Shown here piece after piece: positions 9,501 to 14,982 of a stretch of 64,000 nt of DNA (positions within the stretch are counted from its first letter, which is position 1; each line of letters opens with the position of its first letter). The stretch comes from CBFHMJ01 sp965656875 (GTDB lineage Bacteria > Pseudomonadota > Gammaproteobacteria > Enterobacterales > Alteromonadaceae), in contig CBFHMJ010000016.1 in the NCBI GenBank assembly GCA_965656875.1, positions 1 to 64,000 on the forward strand. The letters are read 5' to 3'. The position numbers and the translations under genes were made by a program. Under the pieces are notes generated by a model. The model worked only from the letters and a program-made list of their open reading frames with translations, had not been told where the DNA came from and did not search any database.

Positions 9501-9945
9501 ATTACTGGCAATGGTTAGAGTTCGAGCTAAAGAAGAGAGCGTGTTCAACAAACACGTTGAAGATTCAAAACGCTTTAAAAAACAACGTTCAGGCGACAAA
9601 CTTAGCTATATCATGAAAAATAGAGAATGGATTCAGTTTTCTACAACAAAAGGTTTGTTTTCTGAAAATGAAAGAAAATCAATCAAGGATGTTGACCTTG
9701 CCATTATTGAATATCACAGTATTGATATTGCAAACATTACATCGAGACTTGCGGGTGTTAATGCAATTCAGGAAAGTATTAAGAAATATAATCGACAATC
9801 GGGTAAAAGTCGTAAAGCAATGACTAACTTCTTATGGAAACAAACGGTAAAAGAGAAGGAGTTACTGAACAGTCCAGAGCCTGAATCTTTGGATGATATT
9901 ACTCAGGACTTTGCCGAGTCTAACTTGTTACCTGAAGATGAATAA
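6502..9945 (+). CDS. Large 1147-aa protein of unknown function with disordered N terminus
   Basis: Not recognised as a named family. The first ~110 residues are Ser/Thr/Gln/Pro-rich and disordered, with VIQP and VIQRGG motifs resembling the VQR-type motifs I associate with cargo proteins of extracellular contractile injection systems (weak inference). Residues about 115-245 are helical with hydrophobic stretches (LDPLLKSGVDWAKDKI, YIGWLKAIGGVIKAY). An acidic linker (SDEGDGDGEGEG, about 300-312) precedes a long beta-rich region of repeated strands (about 325-900) rich in GxL, NA and GELT-type strands. There the Gly-rich segment near 765-830 (LRGGITATITAKL, LNGGVNASLEAYLQGGVKIGA) looks amphipathic. 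The last 200 residues are charged and helical. No signal peptide. It has its own upstream region and a strong terminator, and sits between the permease and attH-like genes that usually adjoin. Confidence 0.6.
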   Translation: MYAESIPQSSQTDKKAKPAQDVEPRTAQTKSLQTKSFSSSSITSAGMTTAQRGAVIPFNTFASVPSASRNAVIQPLRQPMLAPSFEVSGSNLADVSREGINDTVQLMSDSHVIQRGGETENLLTKFFPNAGLGTQLIYELGKNALKKEVFDQLMQNVIIPILRLDPLLKSGVDWAKDKIMTFAVPYIGWLKAIGGVIKAYTGLSEEARAAIKYLIGVVLNYVRRFISWVYEKVVGSQPSYSGFWVIESILAADGTTFVSGVQKVTSLAQGLLSENPATELFRQTKDYLWEKLTWLFGGSASSDEGDGDGEGEGQVAPPPVKGLKAGPLTMNVHKFGIQTESEDKKLGVTKKAGLSTQFSASMSLFGKTISIGDGDNTAEVRLDWDRNFMVDYNGGAEGKKIVPDFNLFNLVSTKGVYLDRLIVGNEGLKVFSAHIKTLNFNNYLSAEKVSGSWDPTGFTFVAEDLTMALPELTETKGRGTVHVKTKADGSFESLKVINASIGELTMDGAYLDKEKKSFKMTNMRYPLPEPVNNFTAVLSILDIDNTGLKEIKGGVNVKEWKPIDWLEVNGALMVGWKDKKVTGELNNVALDVNAGPISGSANLKLLRLTFGDISSLKGDLTSFSFGVGPLSFLANNATFDHRSLGVKTASMVLATNDKAAIGEVEDIEASNSGELLQKLKAFSGAVKVTANDISYAKGKGFKVGSYETKLIMPAISVSLFGGMLKGAINPEDKSAQVSGQVTLPPSQKFWPGFGISLPIHPTPLMLFVDTGLRGGITATITAKLNKPADPKAKYAYQGSLNGGVNASLEAYLQGGVKIGADWIAALRAYLEASAGFSAKGNIDGNFRLGVKEDGSVGEKEGDSEQYKPELNFDFAAGLSAGVAFKVDLKTFITETKELYKYNLKTWELGMADVKGKVTTDDKGKFKLIMEKPNKDGEAKTLGGALRSEVKTPENFLEPLSPKEALATIDSDKKISNKATFRLVSEILDPVWGYHEVEQQQLLAMVRVRAKEESVFNKHVEDSKRFKKQRSGDKLSYIMKNREWIQFSTTKGLFSENERKSIKDVDLAIIEYHSIDIANITSRLAGVNAIQESIKKYNRQSGKSRKAMTNFLWKQTVKEKELLNSPEPESLDDITQDFAESNLLPEDE

Positions 9946-9979
9946 ATGACCTGAGTGTACAATTAACTGATTGCATGTG

Positions 9980-10016
9980 ACGGGGAGCCCCATAACGGAT
10001 AGCTCCCCGTTTTTTA
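9980..10016 (+). terminator. Rho-independent terminator
   Basis: ACGGGGAGC (9980-9988) pairs with GCTCCCCGT (10002-10010) and is followed by a run of T (10010-10015). It lies 35 bp after the stop of the 1147-aa gene and ends that transcript before the AttH-like gene. Confidence 0.9.
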
Positions 10017-10082
10017 TGGCGCAGGGATGATGGTTGATTACTTCTCTGCTAAAATCATATTTTTCAATATGTTGGATGCAAA

Positions 10083-11237
10083 ATGACTGCCCGGTTTTCA
10101 TCGACCTTTCTCGCCTTGATAGTTATTTCCCTTACCGCTGGTGCAATTTACTGGTTCGCTGATGAATCTGATCACGTAGACACTCAAACAACAAAATCTG
10201 AAGTTCGCAATTTGTCTCCGTTGCATCAGTTATCAAAAGTTGATCCAGCTTTCACATTGCCTGAACGGGGAAGAGTCATAAACTGGCCTCGTGATCATCA
10301 AATTAAGCCGGATTTTCGCCATGAATGGTGGTATCTAACGGCTAATTTAACGTCTGAAACAGGACGAACACTGGCGTTACAATGGACTTTGTTCAGAACG
10401 GGCGTTGTTAATCGGCATCACATTGACTCGACAGGTCAGCCCAATCCTGCCTTTGAATCCTGGTATTTTGCCCACAGCGCACTGGCCGATATCGACAGCC
10501 ATTATTCAGCATTTCGAGAAGGCCGCTCTGAACTTCAGACCGCATCTGTCACCGCTGATCCATTCATTGCATCCATCACTGACTGGAAATGGACCGGAGA
10601 AACGGCTGATCTTCTGCCTGCAACGCTGTCGATTGGTGATAATGACTGGGCGGCGCGACTTCAATTAACCCATGGAGCAAACAATCAGTATTTTCTTCAG
10701 GGAGATGCGGGCTATAGTGCGAAACATCCAACTAAACCGATCGCATCTCATTATTACTCACAGCCGTTCATTGAAGTGTCTGGACAAGTGCAGCTCGATG
10801 GAAAGTGGCAAACCGTAACGGGACACGCCTGGTTTGATCGGGAATGGGGCTCTCAGTTACTCGCGCCAGAACAACAGGGATGGGACTGGTTTTCATTGCG
10901 GTTAACGGATGATTTAGCATTAATGGTTTATCAATTACGGTCAGATACTTCGCCTATGTTGTCTGGTATGTTGATGTGGCGAGATGGACGCCAACAGCCA
11001 TTGTTGGACAGTGACATTCAGTTAGCAGAGATTGGGCAACGCACCGATTTATATCCGCAGCAATTCCAGTTAACGATACCCGATCATCAAATTGATTTAC
11101 GTGTGAAAACTATTAACAAGGAACAGGTGATGAAATTTGGTATTGAATATTTTGAAGGTATGGTTGATGTATCCGGTTCTCATCAGGGCAGCGGTTTTTT
11201 AGAAATGACGGGTTATCAGACACCGGAACTGGATTAA
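10083..11237 (+). CDS. AttH/CrtC-family lipocalin-like protein (COG5621 predicted secreted hydrolase)
   Basis: A 384-aa protein with an N-terminal uncleaved or cleaved export segment (hydrophobic residues about 9-26) and the two hallmark blocks of the AttH/carotenoid 1,2-hydratase superfamily. One is FRHEWWYLTANL (about residue 79) in the first lipocalin-like half; the other is GHAWFDREWGS (about 247) in the second. Family members are periplasmic or membrane-anchored and are usually encoded directly after an ABC ATPase and FtsX permease; both are present here but separated by the 1147-aa gene. No carotenoid genes are near, so a CrtC hydratase role is not suggested. The stop TAA (11235-11237) lies inside the first unit of a tandem duplication. 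Confidence 0.85.
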   Translation: MTARFSSTFLALIVISLTAGAIYWFADESDHVDTQTTKSEVRNLSPLHQLSKVDPAFTLPERGRVINWPRDHQIKPDFRHEWWYLTANLTSETGRTLALQWTLFRTGVVNRHHIDSTGQPNPAFESWYFAHSALADIDSHYSAFREGRSELQTASVTADPFIASITDWKWTGETADLLPATLSIGDNDWAARLQLTHGANNQYFLQGDAGYSAKHPTKPIASHYYSQPFIEVSGQVQLDGKWQTVTGHAWFDREWGSQLLAPEQQGWDWFSLRLTDDLALMVYQLRSDTSPMLSGMLMWRDGRQQPLLDSDIQLAEIGQRTDLYPQQFQLTIPDHQIDLRVKTINKEQVMKFGIEYFEGMVDVSGSHQGSGFLEMTGYQTPELD

Positions 11238-11468
11238 CGCATCTAGCCTTCGACCACATAATTTTTTGATGCGATCCGATAATCGGGCTCTGTGGAATCC
11301 GGGCTAAACCATAGCTCGATTCTGGCAGCATAGGGGTAGCCCCAGTCACCTTCGTACAGCGTGAATCGTTTGTGGAAGAGCGAGAGCGTGTTGACCTTTG
11401 CCAATGAATGTTGCAGCAGTTTGTCGCATGTTTATTCAAGGCTTCAGGTTGTGTTACGTCGTGTAGTT
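11233..11468. repeat. Tandem duplication, copy 1
   Basis: Matches 11523-11753 at an offset of 290 bp with only a few substitutions and a 4-bp indel near its end. From left to right it contains the attH stop region, an antisense fragment coding the last ~45 residues of the membrane-protein gene at 11937-12581 (here with TAG instead of TGG near the end), and the first ~85 bp of a MITE (terminal repeat 11383-11400). Confidence 0.9.
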
Positions 11469-11469
11469 T

Positions 11470-11499
11470 GGTTAACCGCTGATTTAGCATCAATGGTTT
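11470..11499 (+). repeat. Short relic of the attH-like coding sequence
   Basis: This 30-bp stretch matches 10900-10929 inside the AttH-like gene with three mismatches (it encodes the LTDDLALMVY region there). It sits directly before copy 2 of the tandem duplication, showing that the duplicated segment began inside attH and later lost most of its attH part. Confidence 0.7.
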
Positions 11500-11522
11500 T
11501 CATACTGGGATGTACATACTGT

Positions 11523-11753
11523 ATTAACGCATCCAGCCTTCGACCACATAATTTTTTGATGCGATCCGATAATCGGGCTCTGCGGAATCCGGGCTAAACC
11601 ATAGCTCGATTCTGGCAGCATAGGGGTGGCCCCAGTCACCTTCGTACAGAGTGAATCGTTTGTGGAAGAGTAAGAGCGTGTTGACCTTTGCCAATGAATT
11701 TTGCAGCAGTTTGTCGCATGTTTATACAAGGCTTCAGGTTGCGTCGTGTAGTT
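11523..11753. repeat. Tandem duplication, copy 2
   Basis: Second copy of the 11233-11468 unit. It carries the better preserved C-terminal coding fragment on the minus strand and leads into the full-length MITE (11673-11958). Confidence 0.9.
11524..11672 (-). pseudogene. Detached C-terminal part of the MITE-interrupted membrane protein
   Basis: Read on the minus strand this encodes LFHKRFTLYEGDWGHPYAAR... through YVVEGWMR and a TAA stop (11526-11524). It has no start of its own and begins exactly where the MITE ends. It is read in the same direction as the gene at 11937-12581 on the other side of the MITE, which itself ends in MITE-derived codons. The two are best explained as one gene of about 255 codons split by the MITE. 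Confidence 0.75.
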
Positions 11754-11958
11754 ATTCTACATAAGCAGGCTGAAACGCCGTAGAAACGTGCGACAAGCGC
11801 TGTCCATGCAATGATTTAATAACAGAATGGATTCGTTTCAATGGCGTTCATACTACGTTTCACGTCATTGATTTAGATGACTAAACCTGCTGCCGTGCGC
11901 CTTGCCTGAACGCCATTGAAATCGAACAAAATTTCATTAGCATAGGTTAACACGCTCT
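11673..11958. mobile_element. MITE-like element, copy A (286 bp)
   Basis: Bounded by AGAGCGTGTTGACCTTTG (11673-11690) and the imperfect inverted repeat CATAGGTTAACACGCTCT (11941-11958). The interior shares blocks with the element at 41623-41858, for example the segment GATTTAGATGACTAAACCTGCTG near the right end. It encodes no transposase. It separates two parts of a membrane-protein gene on the minus strand. Confidence 0.8.
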
Positions 11959-12581
11959 GATTCATTCGTTTTACACACTGGTGTTGTCGTTTTTTGTCGA
12001 ATGGCTTTTGCGGACAGTGGTGTGCCTTTAGTTATTTCAAAAGCTTTAACGTATAACTCACCGCAGGTTTGTGGCTGATACCATAGTACATAATCGTAAA
12101 TCCCCGGTTCACCGCCCCAGTAGGCGATATCCCAGCTCATAGAATCCGGTATAGGAAGGTTTATGGTTGCCCAGTCAATGGCGATGCCTTCGGCGTGATT
12201 GAGCGTCAACGGTTTTTCGATCTCGATATCTTCCGGAATGGATAAATCATCAGTAAACGGATCATTCGAAGACAGGGCTAAATAAAATAGTGTGACGATC
12301 AGACTGTTAAAGATAAAAAAGCCGAATGACCAGGTGACTAATCGACGTTGTTTAGTTACAAGCCCATATACAAAGGGGAAGAAACTGAACACCAGGCCAA
12401 AAAGCGGAATGGCGGAAAGTACAACGAATACATTCATGATGGCATCAATGATTGCTGCTACTTTTGGATATTTGTCAGTGAAATAATCGACGTATGATGT
12501 TCTTTGTGTATGAAGTGTATTTCTTTGAACAAGGTGATGGACGAACCCGATTTCCATTACACTAACTTCCTTTAAAAACAT
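11937..12581 (-). pseudogene. Membrane protein of unknown family, C terminus replaced by MITE sequence
   Basis: A 214-aa frame with two central membrane helices (about residues 42-70 and 78-105) and a soluble C-terminal half (WATINLPIPDSMSWDIAYWGG...). Its last residues ERVNLC and stop are encoded by the MITE terminal repeat (11941-11958), so native sequence ends at about KTNES. The missing end (LFHKRFTLYEGDWG...) lies beyond the MITE at 11524-11672. Met1 or Met9 could be the start; MEIGFVHHL at 12557 is plausible because an AAGGAAG-like purine stretch precedes it. Function unknown. The truncated protein might still be made, but the loss of about 50 residues argues for a pseudogene. Confidence 0.7.
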
Positions 12582-12670
12582 GCCTTTAGTGTGTGGTGCA
12601 TAAAAATGTTGTCAGAGTATATCATCGGGTTGGAGTTTTGGTATCTGTATGAGCTTATTTCAAACAGCCG

Positions 12671-13141
12671 TTACTCTTGCTCGTTGCTCATAAATTCAAC
12701 CATTCGCTGGTTAATTTCTTCTGTTGTCAGATCTTCTTTATGTGTTGCTACTGTCCAGACATGGCCAAACGGGTCTTGTAAAGTACCTGCCCGATCACCG
12801 TAGAACTGATCCATAACAGGGCGCATTTCTGTCGCTCCTTCTGCAATCGCATTAGCAAATACCTGATCAACATCTTCCACATACAGACAAAGGCTGACGG
12901 TTGTGCCGCCCAGTGTCGCCGGACCACGGAATTCACACTCAGCATTTTCTTCAGTCATCATCAGGTGTGAGTTGCCAACTTTCAGTTCTGCGTGGGCTAT
13001 CATACCGCCAGGCCCTTCAAGTTTTAGCCCTTCTTCAGCGCCAAATGCTCGTTTGTAAAAATCGATGGCCTTAGCGGCATCTTTAATAATCAGGTAGGGC
13101 GTTAGCGAATGGAATCCTTCAGGAATAGCGTTAACAGACAT
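12671..13141 (-). CDS. VOC-family (glyoxalase/bleomycin-resistance-like) protein
   Basis: A 156-aa PhnB/YdcJ-like vicinal-oxygen-chelate protein. The first beta-alpha-beta module is seen in YLIIKDAAKAIDFYKRAFGAEE (residues about 15-36), HAELKVGNSHLMMTEE follows (50-65), and the second module has VEDVDQVFANAIAEGA and DRAGTLQDPFGHVWTVATH (about 117-135). This FGHxW ending is typical of the family. Such proteins bind a metal and act on small molecules, but the substrate cannot be predicted. Monocistronic, with an ATG start and a purine-rich TCGGAG-like ribosome site upstream on the minus strand. Confidence 0.9.
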   Translation of the reverse strand: MSVNAIPEGFHSLTPYLIIKDAAKAIDFYKRAFGAEEGLKLEGPGGMIAHAELKVGNSHLMMTEENAECEFRGPATLGGTTVSLCLYVEDVDQVFANAIAEGATEMRPVMDQFYGDRAGTLQDPFGHVWTVATHKEDLTTEEINQRMVEFMSNEQE

Positions 13142-13313
13142 GTATATTCTCCGATGTTCGATTGGTTTAAATCGATAGCAGCAATAATGCAGGGAGAGTT
13201 GCTATGGTTAAGACAGCGAAGAATAATACTGTTTTAATATACAGGTCAAGCGTCTATTGATAAAAATAATGCCTGACCTGTAATTAAAATGGAAAAATTG
13301 GAGCAGTAAGCGC

Positions 13314-14591
13314 TTAAGAAAAGTCAGGTATATCTTTTTCCAGCTTTTTAGCTTGTTGTGGGTCCAGTGCAACGGATGTCACCATCGGCTTGTTGCGGCA
13401 GTCAGCCATTGGCATATCGTCTTTATTCTGGAAAAACGTTTTATCCTTGATATTAAACAGGCGTAATACCGTCGGAACCAACAGGTTTTCTGACATCCAC
13501 AAAATAGACGCCAGACCTGCGCCGCCTAATGTTCCCAGCCCGAGAAATCCGACGCCTAATACTTTTTGGGTGATACCGGAAAGATTCTTTGACTGACCGA
13601 AATGGGCAGACAGCGCTTTAGAATAAGCTTCAGCGCTTTGTTTAACGGCGTCCGTATTGGCCTGACCAGCAAAGAACTGCTCTAAGCTCATTTTATAGTT
13701 GTTGAGTTTGTCGGCATGTTCACTGTATGGATCAACTATTTGTTTCCACAAATCAGGTCGATTAACCGGCAGATTTTTCGGAATTTCCAGCGTAGGAATA
13801 TCCATCATGGCATGCTCAGGTGGGTGATCGAGCTGCATGAGTTCATCAAACGCGTGACTGTATCGCGTTTCGACTAAGATTGAACTGTTTTCCAATGGGG
13901 CGAAGTTTGATAAACAGACCCCAAAATTAAAGTGGTAAGCCTCACAAGCGACATTCATCAACTCATTGACCTTTTGACGACCATTGTCGTTATTGCCTAC
14001 TGTTTCCAATACTGCATGTTCCCAGCGAGTTCTGGTTGCTTCTTTATCGACAGTATTTTTTGCGATGTAGGCATCAAATACCTGACTTAATTCGTCCTGG
14101 GTGACATGGGTAAAGCCCAGGTTTTCCACCGGTTGCTGGTGGAGTCTCATAATCATTTGATCAAAGCCGTGACTGATATGTTTCTTCGGCCAATTGAGGA
14201 AGTTTTCACCTTGATGTAGTTTGGGCTCCCAACTTGTCAGCATTGATTTCAGGCTTGTCCATTCATTGCTACGCACCAGGTTTTTAAAACTGTCAACGCC
14301 TTGTTTTGCCATATGGTCCGGCATTTTTACCAGAGACTGATCGCGAGACAGTATCCGCACAAAGTTGGCTTCAATCAGTGCTTTTAACGGCGACTTATCT
14401 GGATTGAGCAGGGCATAGCGAGCAGCTTTCAGATTTAACAGATAACCATCATTGATGATGATCTTTTCACCCAGTAAGGCTTTTCTAATCAACATATTGT
14501 TGAAGTATTTAAGATCTATGTCCACATCCCAGGGATAACGCTCAACAACATCATCGGCAGTTCCCAAATATGTGTAGCTATTTACTGGCAT
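13314..14591 (-). CDS. Hypothetical 425-aa protein with hydrophobic C-terminal segment
   Basis: Not recognised. The protein is mostly helical and soluble-looking, with an N-terminal YPWDVDIDLKYFNNMLIRKALLGEK...INDGYLL segment. The only long hydrophobic stretch is VLGVGFLGLGTLGGAGLASILW at about residues 345-366, Gly-rich and possibly membrane inserting. There is no signal peptide. The start at 14591 has a good AAGGAGA ribosome site. It stands alone between the VOC gene and the TonB receptor cluster, with non-coding DNA on both sides. A Gly-rich hydrophobic helix in an otherwise soluble protein can occur in effectors or pore-formers, but nothing here proves that. Confidence 0.55.
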   Translation of the reverse strand: MPVNSYTYLGTADDVVERYPWDVDIDLKYFNNMLIRKALLGEKIIINDGYLLNLKAARYALLNPDKSPLKALIEANFVRILSRDQSLVKMPDHMAKQGVDSFKNLVRSNEWTSLKSMLTSWEPKLHQGENFLNWPKKHISHGFDQMIMRLHQQPVENLGFTHVTQDELSQVFDAYIAKNTVDKEATRTRWEHAVLETVGNNDNGRQKVNELMNVACEAYHFNFGVCLSNFAPLENSSILVETRYSHAFDELMQLDHPPEHAMMDIPTLEIPKNLPVNRPDLWKQIVDPYSEHADKLNNYKMSLEQFFAGQANTDAVKQSAEAYSKALSAHFGQSKNLSGITQKVLGVGFLGLGTLGGAGLASILWMSENLLVPTVLRLFNIKDKTFFQNKDDMPMADCRNKPMVTSVALDPQQAKKLEKDIPDFS

Positions 14592-14982
14592 GGTAATCTC
14601 CTTGTTAACTCCCTGTCGCCATGATTCAGGGTCGAGTTCTTACTGAATCGTGGTGGGAACAATCTGTATGTTTCTGAATTAGCGTAATAATACCTGGCGT
14701 TAAAGTTAGCGGATTGTAGCAAGAACATTTATGGATATCAGGTGTTGGATTATAAACGGCCTGGATTTTCTCCTGGATGAAATGTAAGCGGTTTCATATT
14801 GATGTTGGAAAAACCAGAAAAATACCCATAATGAATACGTATTCATGGCGTGGCGAAATCAATATGGTGCATGTACCTTAATCCGGTTTTGACGCCTGCT
14901 TCTGTGTTGTGAGGGCTGTTTGATTCTCTGAATCAATGTTCACTATAAATTTTCTAACTGGAACAGCCGGATAATAATAACG
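14592..14982. other. Intergenic region with promoter and LacI-type operator
   Basis: A 391-bp divergent intergenic region between the unknown gene (minus) and the TonB receptor operon (plus). Apart from the operator at 14783-14796 I see AT-rich promoter-like DNA but no small gene or RNA. Confidence 0.5.
14783..14796. promoter_or_regulatory. LacI/GalR-family operator (cre-like palindrome)
   Basis: TGTAAGCGGTTTCA fits the LacI-family consensus TGNAANCGNTNNCA, with the central CG step. It lies about 190 bp upstream of the TonB receptor start. TonB receptor/halogenase/SapC clusters are commonly controlled by LacI-family sugar regulators, so this is a good candidate control site; the regulator itself is not in the window. 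Confidence 0.6.

Noticed and set aside
10083..11237. Carotenoid 1,2-hydratase (CrtC) as a specific call
   Set aside because: The superfamily motifs are shared, but the gene belongs to an ABC/AttH context and no carotenoid genes are near.
11113..11729. Two minus-strand ORFs with nearly identical sequence (about 126 and 79 aa)
   Set aside because: They are frame shadows of the duplicated C-terminal fragment and MITE ends; the real reading of the fragment is in another minus frame (FHKRFTLYEGDWG...).
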